DNA from: Annona cherimola
Lineage: Eukaryota > Streptophyta > Magnoliopsida > Magnoliales > Annonaceae
Length of the DNA: 64,000 bases
Direction: 5' to 3'
NCBI GenBank assembly: GCA_030490835.1
Contig: CM059971.1
Location: 68,838,224 to 68,902,223 of the forward strand
Positions 46,066-58,273 of the stretch are shown here, piece after piece; the first letter of the stretch is position 1, and each line of letters starts with the position of its first letter. Both the position numbers and the translations under genes were made by a program. The notes beneath the pieces were generated by a model. It saw nothing but the letters and a program-made list of their open reading frames with translations, ran no database searches and had not been told where the DNA came from.

Positions 46066-46476
46066 GGAGCGCAATTCAGTGCACCCGGGTGCATTCAGCC
46101 TCAACGCACCCGGGTGCACTGCACCTATTTTTTTTTATTTTTTTTTGAAATGTTTTTCATACAATGGTTAATATAGGTTTATTTAACATATGTATCAATT
46201 TTTACTATTTTTGGAGACTTTTAGATATTTTTTTTAGATTTTTAAAAATCAGTGGCATTTTCGGTAATTTAAAATTACGAAAAATGCCACTGATTTTTAA
46301 AAATCTAAAAAAAATATCTAAAAATATCCAAAAATAGTAAAAATTGATACATATGTTAAATAAACCTATATTAACAGCTTCATGAAAAAATTTTCAAAAA
46401 AAAATAAAAAACAATAGGTGCAGTGCACCCGGGTGCGTTGAGGCTGAATGCACCCGGGTGCACTGAATTACGCTCC
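46066..46476. mobile_element. Foldback element, CCCGGG-ended family, best copy
   Basis: A 411-bp near-perfect palindrome with a perfect 9-bp TSD AATATAGAC (46057-46065 and 46477-46485). The ends are GGAGCG and CGCTCC. Each arm carries two TGCACCCGGGTGCA-like palindromes about 14 bases apart, then a T-rich arm, with the fold at about 46270. It is the youngest member of the family in this window, judging by arm identity and TSD. Confidence 0.9.
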
Positions 46477-46485
46477 AATATAGAC

Positions 46486-47460
46486 ATGGTATGCACAACG
46501 AACAAGTACAAGATATTATCATTGATGAGGGCTAGGTCAAAGTTCAAGCCCCATGTCAAAAGAGTTTGTTGGTGGTCTAGTGATGCTGACCAATAGATTG
46601 GCAAAACCCTCTTAGCACTACCGCTCTGAAAAGCATCTCTGACAACTCCTAAGGGACCAACTACACTTGAGAGGTGAGTGGTCTTATATTGAAAAACTTT
46701 CGAATATACTTTTGCTACAAAAGTCAAGCCTTCTTGCCTCACAACAAGCTCAAATTGAAAATACGGCATCTCATGACATCAAATAAGCTTTCCGCTCAAG
46801 AAACCTCATTAATGTTGTCAACTACAAAACCGCATAGCACTGAATATGATGTTAGCGGCTATGAAGAATGGAGATGGCTTAATCATTATTTGCCCATGGC
46901 AAACCTCTTGTTGTGCTCAACCAATCAAGGATGTACACTTTACCTCATAAAGGATCTAACAGAGATGATTGTATCTCTCTCCCTAACACTGGATGCATGC
47001 CACCCCAAGTCAAGGCGGGCTCGACCCAATAAACCTACCAAAGAAATTTTTCTAAAGAAAAATGGGGGTTCCACATGAAGAAAACTCTCTAACCTTATAA
47101 TCTCATGGTATTCAAACTCTAAATAATGGAACTTCAACTTCATTGGTCTCATAATTTTTATTGATCTTCATATATCACTCTTTTTCAATAAACCTGATCT
47201 CTTTTTATCTCATTTTTGTCTCTGATATCTAAGCCTTCAATCTAGTTTAGTCAAAGCTTAAACCATTTTTGGACTATCAATGGTAATTATAATTAAATTA
47301 TTAACTTTACTTTGAAATTTGAGAAATGTTATTTACAAGAATGAGAGATGGCTTAGGCCAACTGTGACACTTCGAATGTCATTACTCTTTTGACCCCATC
47401 AGTCACAACCTCATATGACACTACGTGGTAGAAATAAGCTCATCGCCTAAGTTACATTAA
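46486..47460. other. Intergenic stretch
   Basis: Two overlapping ORFs of 129-134 codons on opposite strands (around 46674-47078 and 46380-46769) have no recognisable domain, and the second runs into the foldback element. No gene is called. Confidence 0.4.
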
Positions 47461-47660
47461 GGGCCTATTTGGTCCCATTGTAAAGTTATTACAATGTTAG
47501 GCTTTAAGTGAGAAGTACCAATTTTGAGCTTACCTTATAATGCTTATTCTAGTTTTTACTAGAAAATTTTTGGATGAAATGGATAACTCATGCCAAACAT
47601 CCTTAAATAACAAGATAATTCGGTACTTTTTACTTAGAATAGGTCAGGCCAAACATACCC
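47461..47660 (+). mobile_element. Small Tourist-like MITE, second family
   Basis: Ends GGGCCTATTTGG and CCAAACATACCC are inverted repeats with TAA on both sides (47458-47460 and 47661-47663). 200 bp, noncoding. Confidence 0.8.
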
Positions 47661-47759
47661 TAAAACTGGGTAAGGCACATAGCTAAGACTTGGAGTCTAA
47701 AATCTCCCCTTATCAATCATGTTAACACATGGGATATGAGGGATTAAAATAGATGATTC

Positions 47760-48200
47760 CAGTTTGCATGTAATTCCTTCCAATTTAAGATCTTGATGCT
47801 ATAAAAATTTTAATATATTCATTATATTTAATATTATTTGTTTAGCTACAAGACTATATTTCATCCAAATCAAATAAACTATGTGGATGGGGACGTTTGC
47901 TGAAAATTATATTCATGTTTACATTATGAAAAATGTTTAAATTCATTTGTATATACATTAGAATATAATAATATTTTATAAAATTATTTATTCATATAGT
48001 AATGATATTTTAGATGGTTTAGATGTTGAAAACATAATTTTAGAATAAATATTTAATATTAAATATTAAACATATAAAAAGATTTTTATGATAACTTAAA
48101 TAATGCTAAATATAATAAATTGAGTAGATTTATATAAAATATCATGCTATTAAAATAGAAAGAGTTACATATAACTGTAATTTCATATAAGCGCCATTGT
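47760..48200 (+). mobile_element. Mutator-like 0.5-kb repeat, copy 4 (eroded)
   Basis: Collinear with the copies at 8455, 10401 and 36515 (TATTATTTGTTTAGCTACAAGA, GATGGTTTAGATGTTGAAAA, GAAAGAGTTACATATAACTG), with an internal deletion. The left end is lost. The right end is TTTCATATAAGCGCC. Confidence 0.55.
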
Positions 48201-50454
48201 AAAATAAATAATTATTTATAAATCATAGTCTTATTTAATTAATTAATTTTATAACTTACATTTTGTCAATATATTTTTATTTAACAAATAATTTAAATTA
48301 TTAAATGTAAATATACTTATAATATTAAAAATATAAAATTTTATTATTAACCCAAGTTATATAATAAAATAGTGAAATTTATATCTTCCAAGGTTTTAAG
48401 AAATTGCTAAATAGTTTTACTTGAATATATACATAACACATAAAATGTAATTTCTAGAAAATTTTATATTAAAATTATTTTACTAATTCTAAATGTTATA
48501 TTTAATATTAATATTAGTGAGGCACCAAAAAGGTTTTATCAAAATATTAATATTGATAGTAATTAACATTTTAAAATAAAATTAATACGAAATTGAAGTA
48601 GTGACTATTTTTATGAGTGAAATATTTTAATATAGAATATTAATAAAAACTACAAGCAATTGATTAAAAATATAAGTAATTATATAAAAATAAGGTTATA
48701 ATCATAGTCAAACTTGTTAGTCCCAATGTATTTTCCGAAGCTTAAGAGGGATTGAAATGAGCTTTAAAAGCTTTGCCAAAATTAAAAATTATATATCTAC
48801 AGAATCTAGAATGCAACAAATGTTAGACATATAAATTAATCTAACACGTGTGGATATGGTTCGGTCTAAATCTAAATCACTTACTCCACTCTTTGTGACT
48901 ACAATCACAAGTTCAATTATACCAAAACACCGTACAATATCTATTTGGCTTCATGAGCTCACCAACAACTCATGTATATTAGTTTCATGAGCTTACAAAT
49001 AGCAGATATAAATCCTTACATTGAAAAAGAAAAAGTACAATGAATACTTCTAATTAAGTAGATTTTTTAAACAATAAAAAGAAAATGCACTAAACAGTAG
49101 AATCACTACTCTCATGCTAAAATAGCTTTGGTTGATGAAATATTGATAAAGCTTTAAATGCTTATTCACTTTAGGCTCAAGTAGACGGAAACTCATGAAG
49201 TGGTTGTTGAGATCTTGCTGAAGTAGTACAATTATTGCTAGGAATTTCTACTACTATTTCATCGGTGAAATAAAATCTTTTATGTACTTTGGAACTCTTA
49301 CAGATGTTATTGTGTTGATTGGCTAACGACTAGTTGAGCATTAAACAAAATATTACCTTGCAACAACTTTACACCAATCTGTCAAATAATGTCTCTACCG
49401 GGGGCATATTTGAATTTGAAGGTAACTTTGTAGGTTTCTTTTGTAAGTATGAAATGACTTTAATGAATTCCAACTTGCATGAAATTTATTGTGGATCTTC
49501 TTAAGCAATTCTTATATCAATATTTAATTTTGCTAAAGGAATTTTCAGAAATTCACAAATCAAAGTTGTTATTTGAGTGCATCCCATTTTTTCTGTTTAA
49601 GATAACTTGATTCAGCATATCTTCCGTTTGTTCTAAATTCATTTTAATAAATTCTAATTTTGATGAAACTTGGTCTAAGTCTGCTTGAGCACTTAGACTA
49701 AACATTAAAATTTCTCATTTTTAGCAAACGATTCATAATTTTAAGTCATGGGTTAATCTATTTACATCTATTAACTTTTGTTTCTACTTCTATACAACCA
49801 TTATCTTGATTCTAAGTCTGATAATCACTTTTAATGCTTCCAAATTTTATCAAAGTTTGATATGATGCTTGAAACATTTTTTGTTTACTTTGTTAATGTG
49901 GGTGAAGCACAAAAAACCATTTGGATCACTTAATAAGATTTGCAATCTCACGTATTCTATAACAACTATGTCAACTTTTATAAATTTCTGAAAGTCACGA
50001 TTTGACTTTAAATTCTTTTATAATCACCACATGACTTGAGGTTTAATTAAGTAACCTCACACAATAATTAATAATGTGTACAATGTACCCATTTAAAAAT
50101 ATTAATACCTCAATGTCATTCCCTTTTTTGTTCATTTTCAAAATATTTATAATTAAATCATTTCGTTGAACCTATTATTTAGATTCAACAAAACTATCAT
50201 GTCAACATACATGAATATACGGAGAGATTTTTGTGTCAGATATATACCCTTTCTATTTTATTAAAGAGATTTTCAACGCCAGATAATAATATTTAACTAA
50301 ATACAATATCTTCAATAATCATTCTTTATTAATTATAAGTTTAATTATTAATCATATTTTAAAAATTTATTCATTTCACTTTACCACTATTTCACATCAT
50401 TTTAAAATTTCTTTGGCAAATTAAAATTTAATTTCTTATAAGTTTGATCTCCTT
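48201..50454. other. AT-rich intergenic stretch
   Basis: No gene, RNA or bounded element recognised over about 2.2 kb. Confidence 0.5.
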
Positions 50455-50874
50455 GATGAAACATGCTAACAGATAGAATGAGAGGGTGCAAATAGAATAT
50501 AAAATGCAAGTAATCAAACCATAAGAGATAACAATATATAGTGGTTCAGGCAACCTTCCCTATTCCACTATTCCAAGCGCACACTTATTGTATTTTGGGT
50601 TCCACTATTATATATTCAATACAATCTAGAGTATTCATTCTCTTTTAGATTCTAGCTCTATGGGGCATATACAATAATCACTTGTTGATGAGACTAACTC
50701 CAACCAGCCAAGTCTAATTCGTTGGTGAGACAAACTCAAACCAATCAAGCAAAACGTGTTGGTAAGACAAACTTAAATCAACCATCTGTTTTACTTCTTC
50801 TTGAATTCGATCTTCAACACCGATCCAAGGCAATAACCTAAAATGAAATAGATAAAATAAAATTTACACTTTAT

Positions 50875-51305
50875 GGGTGCGTTTGGCATTTGCAAAAACT
50901 TTTTGACAAGTTTCCCCGACCAAAAAAACGTCACTGCAGATAAATGATGTGCGCCAGATAAATGAACAGGGGAGACATCGCATGCATACGGCCGCTTTCA
51001 CTTGGGTTGTACCGTACAGGACATTTTGTCCTTTTCATACATGCACGTGAGACAAGCGCATGTGCCGTTTGCATCTCCATTGCAGACCGTGCGGAAGCAT
51101 GGAAATCGACGGTGAAGATGAAATCACGCATTGTGGTTGCTGTCGTTTAGGCTCTTTACCCGACACACCTGCCATGGCTGGTACAGGTAAGTGAAGATGA
51201 AAGACATGCTGCGTAGGTCTGAATTGATGGGTTTTCCGCTGCAGCCCTGAACGATAAAAAGTTTTACAAGATTTTTACAAGTTTTTACACATGCCAAACA
51301 CACCC
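50875..51305. mobile_element. TIR element with a GC-richer core
   Basis: Ends GGGTGCGTTTGGCAT and ATGCCAAACACACCC are inverted repeats, with further subterminal AAACTTTTTGACAAG against CAAGTTTTTACA. The core (50935-51230) is more GC-rich than the flanks, with two overlapping short ORFs on opposite strands and no domain. TSD unresolved: TACACTTTA/TACAACTTA would fit 7 of 9. Confidence 0.65.
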
Positions 51306-51589
51306 TACAACTTATAATCAAACTGCTCTGGAAGCTCATTGTTATGTGAAAAAGATGATCTTGTAAGCTCATTTGAAGTAGTAGCACTTGAAACTTCAAT
51401 AATTGTTCAAATGATATGAACACTCTTGAATAATGGAAGGTGTAAGCTTATTTTTTGTTTTTCAACTTCCTTCACGTTTTTACTTCAATGATGTTTATAG
51501 AGGAGAAGAGATCTAGTCATTGGAGTGGTGATTGGTGTGCATTTAATGTTCCAACATTCGAATTTTCAACAATTATAACTTTGAACTCG

Positions 51590-51830
51590 CATGTGGAGTC
51601 GACTTGGGATGAATAGAGTTGACTTGGGTTGTGACTTTGCTTTGGTTAAAACTTGTTGCCCAAAATTTTTCCTTCGAAGTTGCAGGCGAAGTCGACTTGG
51701 GTTGAGACTTCACTTTCTTGTCAGTCCAAAGTTACAAGTGAAGTTGAATTGGCTATGGAACTTCACCTAAGTCACAAGTGAAGTCAACTTGGGTTGAGAC
51801 TTCACTTTGTTGAATTTGCTATATATAGAC
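51590..51830 (+). repeat. GTCGAC-type degenerate repeats, second site
   Basis: Imperfect units around AAGTCGACTTGGGTTGAGAC and TTCACTT, and GAAGTTGAATTGG. Similar in wording to 42650-43440. Confidence 0.65.
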
Positions 51831-52043
51831 TTGAGCTCTTAAAAGTTAAATTATTTTACATTTTCATTTTCATACATAAAATTGGAAACAAAATATTTGA
51901 GCACACTTACTTAAATTCATTAGATCCTTTTTAATGATATTTCAATTATTTTTAATCATCAAAATCAAATTAACCTTTCTTAAAGTAAGCATAGGATCAA
52001 TAGAAAATCCTTTACCTTATGCAAGACAATGAAACTTTTCATC

Positions 52044-52821
52044 TAGAGGTGGGAATTGGGCCAAATCAACCTATGGCCAAAACCATTTTTGACCAGGTAA
52101 AATCAACATTTTTTTGACCTAGTAGAAGGATAATTGAGAAATTCTTACTCGAATTTAACAATAAGATTAGAATGGGTCAATCATATCCTGACTTGAAGTA
52201 TCCCACCCACCCTATATATATTTATCTATTACAAATTATAAGCATATTTTTATTCTTATTCTTATTTTCTTTCTAAATTCTCGCATTGTGTATATTATTA
52301 ATTACAATAACAAAATAAAAATAAAAAGAGAAATTTATATATATACATATAACTCTTATGCATAATTGTAGTTTTTCATCATTTTGGAAGCTCTCACAAA
52401 AAATATTATTATTTTAGAATAATATTTTTATAAATACTAAAATCCACTAAATAAGGTATATTTCATTAACCTATTTTAATAAAAGTACAATGGTTTATTT
52501 TAAAGATGATGTTACTTTTTAATTAGTAAAATATCGAAGCATACAATCATTCAATTTAGCATAAGTGTATCTCTGTATTTGATATATGTATAAATTCTTA
52601 AGATTATTCTATGTGGCTCACATTTTTACCCGTCCTATCATCCCAACACTAACTTGAGACAAGCCTGAAGTTTATATTGAAATCTATTAAAAAAAAGTGA
52701 GGGTTAAACTAAAATCGTCTCGATTTAGTATAAAAAATAAGGTAAAATAAAATTTTTAAAAGGTAGGGTCAAGGTCGAGCAAACTTTGACTTGGTACAAC
52801 TCATCCTAATGTTCACATCTA
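52044..52821. mobile_element. hAT-type element, second family
   Basis: Ends TAGAGGTGGGAA and TTCACATCTA are imperfect inverted repeats, flanked by a perfect 8-bp TSD TTTTCATC (52036-52043 and 52822-52829). The TAGAGGTGG start is typical of a common plant hAT group. The 778-bp interior is AT-rich with no transposase domain. Confidence 0.8.
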
Positions 52822-52829
52822 TTTTCATC

Positions 52830-53389
52830 ATTTGTTGTTCTAAAAAAAATATGACAAGGGTCTTTTAGCTGTCCAATGATCAATCACCTAATGTTGGTGG
52901 GGATCACTTCTTCAATTAATTTTATGATTTGTACCTTGCATCCCAAGATCAGATATTCTGATTGAAATATTAGAAGAAAAAAGAGTTTGATCAGCTACTC
53001 TTTTGTAAAAGAGTGTAATCATGTACTTCGGTGTGCTTCATGAAATTATAACACCCCATAAATTATAAATTAAACATGTAAACCTTCTTAGAGTATTCAT
53101 CCCAACATATAATGTTTGTATATAATTTTATAACATTCTAATATTCAATTTAATGTATCTAAGTGAATTTCAAAATTCATGTATATTTTTATAAATGCTT
53201 TAAAAGTGTGGCTCGCATAGGATTTCAATCATAATGATTGTGATGTATTAGTTAAATGGATGATATTGACTATATTTTTGTGATAAAGATGTTGAGTATA
53301 GTTGATGGCTTGAATTTTTATAAAATCAACAAGGCGATGCTTTATTATCAAAAAATAAAAAAGGTAGTGCTCACTAGAGTAGCTCCCAA
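52830..53389. other. AT-rich intergenic stretch
   Basis: Nothing recognised. Confidence 0.5.
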
Positions 53390-54085
53390 AGGTGAAAGAA
53401 CAAGAATTTAATCATATACTCGAACAAGCCTCACAGAACCAACTCTTTTTATTAAAAGATTTGATCATGCTCCCTAAGTGGGCCTCATAAAACCAATTAT
53501 TCTTATTAAAAGTAAAAAGAACAAGAGTTGGATCATGTGTTTGAGTTGGCCTCACAAACCTAATTATTTTAATTAGAAAGATGGAATAATATGAGTTTGA
53601 TTATGAATTTGAGTGGGCCTCACAGCCACTACCTTCATTAAAAAAAAAAAAGAAAAAAAGAACAGGAGTTTGATCCCGTCCTTGAGTAGGCCTCACAAAA
53701 CTAACTGTTCTCATTAATAGATAAAAGAATAAGCATCCGAGCATGTGCTTAAGCGAGGACCTAGGAAATCAATGTTCTGAGTTAGAAGACATTAAAAAAG
53801 CAAAAAGAATGTTTGATCATGCACTTAAGTAGGAAGCCCTTTCGAAATAAAAGATCTTTAAAAACAAACAAATAAAAAATGTGTGTTTGATTGTGTGCCT
53901 AAGTGGCCTAAGAAAACCATTTATTATCAAATTAAAAATCTTAATTACAATAGCATATGTTTGATCATGCACTTGAGTTGGAAACCATTCTTAAATAAAA
54001 AGATCATTAAAAAAAGTGTGTGTGATCATGTACTTGTATGGGCCTCAGAAAACCATCAATTTTCTAATCAGAAAAAAATCTTAAT
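53390..54085 (+). repeat. Decayed minisatellite next to the tRNA gene
   Basis: About nine diverged units of 60-90 bases. Each carries a GTTTGATCATGTnCTTGAGT-like phrase, then GGGCCTCACAAAACCA, then ATTCTTATTAAAA and an A-rich spacer. The last unit (54020-54085) passes directly into the duplicated tRNA segment. Confidence 0.75.
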
Positions 54086-54094
54086 TATGTAAAA

Positions 54095-54134
54095 CGCCGT
54101 CTGTGGGAATCGAACCCACGACCACATGGTTAAA
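54095..54134 (-). pseudogene. tRNA-Lys 3'-half fragment
   Basis: This is the duplicated T arm, variable region and 3' side of the anticodon arm of the adjacent tRNA-Lys. It stops within the anticodon loop, so the D arm, box A and half the acceptor stem are missing. It cannot fold into a tRNA. Confidence 0.88.
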
Positions 54135-54199
54135 TCATGTACTTGTATGGGCCTCAGAAAACCATCAATTTTCTAATCAGAAAAAAATCTTAATTATGT

Positions 54200-54203
54200 A
54201 AAA
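54200..54203 (-). terminator. Pol III terminator of tRNA-Lys
   Basis: A run of four T on the - strand immediately after the discriminator base, the minimal RNA polymerase III stop signal. The same run is duplicated at 54091-54094. Confidence 0.75.
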
Positions 54204-54276
54204 CGCCGTCTGTGGGAATCGAACCCACGACCACATGGTTAAAAGCCATGCGCTCTACCGGCTGAGCTAAGACGGC
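54204..54276 (-). tRNA. tRNA-Lys (anticodon UUU)
   Basis: On the - strand the gene begins GCCGTCTTAGCTCAGCCGG and ends with acceptor AGACGGC and discriminator G. The acceptor stem is GCCGTCT/AGACGGC (7 bp). The anticodon stem CATGG/CCATG holds the loop CTTTTAA, giving anticodon TTT. The T arm is GTGGG-TTCGATT-CCCAC. Boxes A (TAGCTCAGCCGG) and B (GGTTCGATTCC) are intact, and there is no intron. A TTTT Pol III terminator follows directly at 54203-54200. It is a normal nuclear tRNA gene. Its downstream flank is a decayed minisatellite, and its 3' half has been copied in tandem. Confidence 0.95.
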
Positions 54277-55184
54277 TAGATGGAGGTGTAAACATATGCT
54301 TTTTTAATAGCAAGAAAATATAAAAGACGTTCACCTCCCCCAAAAGTAGAAACTAAAAATCAAAATTTTATAGTCCAAGAGGCTTTTCTCTCATAATAAT
54401 CATTTACGACTTTACCACTTCACTTTTTTGCATTTTTTGATTTTTGATTTAAATTCTAGCTATGCCTAAATTATATTTAAAATTATTTATTTAGTTTAAA
54501 TATAAAAAATTAGTTTAGTCGAAAGTCTTCATAATCTACAATGTTGAAAATATGATTTTAAGAAATATGATGCACTTGCATTAACTATTAGGTATACATA
54601 AATCTAATTAAACTTAGTTTTTTCATTGGAGACTGATTCCTTATAAACATTTGCTAAAATAACATTCAACTTATATGATCTTTACATCCAATTTAATAGG
54701 AAAAGCTCTACTTTTGCTAGTCGTTGCTTTTAGCAAAACATGCCCTAACTTTGTTTTAATCAAATCTCACATCAATAGAAATTAAAAAGAATGGGCAGCG
54801 ATCTTATGCTGCGGTTTGCATTTTCTTACTTTAAAATAATTTTTTTAATTAATAAGCATTTGATGTTTAAAAAAAATTATTGGAAACTTCTATATATTAT
54901 ATATTATTTTCAAATTTTAATAGTTATATATTCACTCTTAAAAGATATTAAATTTTTATAAACTACAAGTTTATAATGCAATCGATTTTTGACATCATAA
55001 CTAAATACACATAGATAAACATAATAAATGGTTTGAATTAAATTGAACCTAAATATTTTGGAGTATGTTTTGAATATGATAACAAAACTTAATATTATCA
55101 ATCATGTTATTGTGTTTAAGTTGTTTATTGAAGTAACTTTGAATAATTTTTACATAAATGATTGATATGTGGTTCTTAAATATT
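54277..55184. other. AT-rich intergenic stretch
   Basis: This is the 5' flank of the tRNA-Lys gene and beyond. No TATA-like element is clear enough to call. Nothing else is recognised. Confidence 0.5.
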
Positions 55185-58100
55185 GTATTTTTTCTGATAA
55201 TAAATAAGTTTCTTAAACACCATCGCTAACAGAGTTGCCAAAGGGGGAGGTGGAAGCTCCAAATTCAATTGACTAAAATAAAGATCATTACACAATGCTT
55301 CTCCCACATACACATTGGATGGCCCGATGTTAGTGCATGATTCGCTAGGGTGTGGGTAACACAATTACCCTTTCAAAGCACATGGGAAATTGGCATACAA
55401 TGAAATAGGTTGTGTGCTCCTTACTTTCCTCAATCATGTATCCAACACATGATCTTGTATGCCAATCATCTCTAAAGAGAGTAGTAAAGAATGTGTGGGT
55501 CTATTTCAAAGATAACATCTTGCCGTTGTAGTTCCTCAACCCATCAAATTCTTAAAATCATTCCTTGAATTTCCATCGAAAACGAGTCTTTTGTGCCTTG
55601 TCATGTCCAGCTTTTAGCTTCTTTGAACCCAACCAAACTGTCTCTAGCAATCACTCCTGCACCGACCTTCCTCGAGTTCTCGTTAAAGCCTACATCAATG
55701 TTTATCTTTACTTTGCTAGGACTAGGTGACGTTCATCACACTAGGCTTTCATCTAATAGATGTCAACTTCTAAGTAGAGCCTTTGCTGAATCCAATTGAT
55801 ACAGATCCTATTGGGGATGCCCAAGAAGTCTAGGGACTCACCAATGATGCACATCTAGTTTCCATATCTCCATATGAACCGGCATGATACCACAAACAGC
55901 GTGAAGAGCTTTTTGTCCAATGCAAAGGAGAACTATTGAATGATACCATGAAAGATTTCCCCACAATAGGAAGAAACCAACCTCTTAAGTCATAGCTCAT
56001 AGGATGTGATTGCGGTACCACATTTCCAAAAGAGATGGAAAGAGCCTTCATTTTTGGCCCTATAAAAGTAAATGGGGTCCAATTGGATTCCCCAGCGAAG
56101 GAGACTTATCTTGGTAGAGAGAGCATTTTTAAATAGTCATCACGTAGAAATGAAGATTTTAGATGCCAGTTTCAGCTTCCACACCTCCCTTATAAGCCTC
56201 AAATCAACCTCGTTATGGTTCACCTCACCGGCTGTCGAACGACCCCCTATATCTGTCATGAATTGCCTTATAAGTTGATCTCATTATGAACTCACCATCA
56301 GGTTTATGTGGCCAAAAAATGTTATCACTCTCCACATTGGAAGGAATTAGAATGCTTTTGACAATATTTTAGCCTATGTTCCCCACCATAACGGTTATTT
56401 CATTCTCTTTCCAAGTTTTTTAAGTCCAATAAATGAAGTGCTCCACTCTTGTGTCTTCCTTTACCTTTCTTGGCAGAGGACTAATTCTTACTAATTCCTT
56501 TGGTGTCCATTTGTCTAGAAAAACCTAAACCTATTTTCCATTTCTAATTCTCCACATGCACTTCTGTCCAACGAACTCCCTTGTCATTGCTATGCTTCTC
56601 CCAGTAAATAAAGAAGTAGGATTTTGAGGAGTGCTCCACAAATCACCCATTAGGAAGTATTTTCACTTCATTAGCTTATGACATAGTGACTCCGATTAGT
56701 TGCTACTCTCCCTGCTTGTTTAGCTAGGAGGGCTAAGCTAAAAGCAAGTAAATCTTTGAAACCCATTCCACCACCTACTTTTGATGTGCACATGTATTAG
56801 CAAGCTACCCAACTGATTTTCAATTGACTATCATTGTCGTCCTACCAAAACTTGCTAATCATTGAATTTGTCCCCTAGTAAAACTTTTTAAGAAGCTTGA
56901 ATATGCTCATTGCAAGAGGGAATGGCTTGTACCACATGCTTGATCAAAATTTCTTTTCCACCTAAAGACAAAAAGTCTAGAATTTCATCCTTGGATCTTT
57001 GCCCATATATGCCCCTTTAGACTGTAGAAAACCCTTGCCTTTGATGTGTCCAAGCTGGAAGGCCCAGATAGACATTTATATCTTTTCCTTGCTCCTCCAA
57101 TATCTACTTGACCTCTCTTATGTTCTCATTACTTATGTTCCTGCCAGTGTTGTTAAAACCAGGTCCGACCGGTTCGATCACCAACTAGTACCTATGTCGA
57201 TCCGATTCATCCTGTTCTGAGTTGCTATATTCTAACCGCTGCAAACCAGTTCGACCGCCAACTCCACTGGTTTCATGATCGGTCGGTCAAATCGGTTTGG
57301 GCTTTGTAGTATATATTTATTTAAGAAAACCTAAACCCTTTATTCCCCTGGCTTTCTTTCTGCCATCCCACATAAACATGCCTGGCTTTTTTCAGCCATC
57401 CCGCGTAGCGGCCTCTGGCTACAAACTTCTATTATTTTCTTCTTGCCGCAATTTCTGGCTTTCCTAGTCGTCTCCAAATTCCAATGTCCAATTAGCTACT
57501 GTAAGCCTGCAATTCTCTCATTAATCTGCTCTGCTCACACTTCATAATAGCTCCAAGATTGTCGTCAATCCTGTTATTTCCAGTTCAGTGCAATTGCCAT
57601 CGCTAGTCCGGTCGCCTCTACTTTTCCAACCTACTACTTTTCTAGTACTCTTTGGTCATAGCTGCTTTTCCAGTCTTCTTTGGCCACCAATTCGCCGCTG
57701 TTGTTGCTGCAAGTTACAACTCCGGTAGACATTGCTAGCCATAATGGCTGCATTATTCTTGCCATCTGACCATAGGAGATACAGGTAAAAAAAAAAAATT
57801 GAAAGCACTACCTCTTGTTGCTCTGTCCGTAATCCTTATTCTATCTTTTATTCTCCTGCTGGTGTTGCTTCGGATTTGAAAATGAAATGGCTCTGCTTCC
57901 TGCAGCAGGTTCATCCTCTTGCATTAACCAATTCCAACTTTCTCCCTTGAAAAACACCACCGCCACCCCATTACAATCCGAAGAGGTAAACTACCTCTTC
58001 CCCTACTGCTATTTCTAAAATTATTTTGCATGCATCAATCATTTCCATCTAAAAGAGTGAAAATTTGTTGGTTGGACTCTCCATAAATTCGGTGGTGTAA

Positions 58101-58228
58101 AAAATATTAGTCCCAGTTAGATGGTTTACAGCGTCTTCATCGAAGTGCAATAGGGCGGTATATTGTATACTCAAGAGAATAATTTCAAGATCAAATTTTT
58201 TTTTTTTTTTTTTTGATGAAAAGGAATA

Positions 58229-58273
58229 ACTCTACCCCGACCAACCCCCATTAAAGAGGGGTCGGGATAGAGT
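58229..58273 (-). other. LINE-C 3'-terminal stem-loop
   Basis: In the LINE orientation ACTCTATCCCGACC pairs with GGTCGGGGTAGAGT (14 pairs, one G-U), enclosing the ORF2 stop TAA and a smaller CCCC/GGGG pairing. It is followed by TATTCCTTTTCATC and the poly(A). Confidence 0.75.

Larger units (their letters stand above)
50455..51850. mobile_element. Second LTR-type remnant, with a MITE inside
   Basis: It has phrases seen in plant LTR elements (ATATATAGTGGTTCAGGCAACC near 50535) and, at 51590-51830, GTCGACTTGGGTTGAGACTT-type repeats related to those at 42650-43440. No ends or coding domain. Classification is by resemblance only. A TIR element sits at 50875-51305. Confidence 0.4.
54025..54242. 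repeat. Perfect 109-bp tandem duplication
   Basis: Positions 54025-54133 and 54134-54242 appear identical base for base. The unit begins ATCATGTACTTGTATGGGCC, spans the last minisatellite unit and ends with the 3' half of the tRNA-Lys gene. The identity implies a very recent event or an assembly artefact. Confidence 0.88.

Noticed and set aside
50931..51150. Two overlapping short ORFs in the TIR element at 50875
   Set aside because: Opposite-strand, under 70 codons and without a domain. No coding evidence.
54095..54134. A second tRNA-Lys gene
   Set aside because: It lacks the 5' half, including the D arm and box A.
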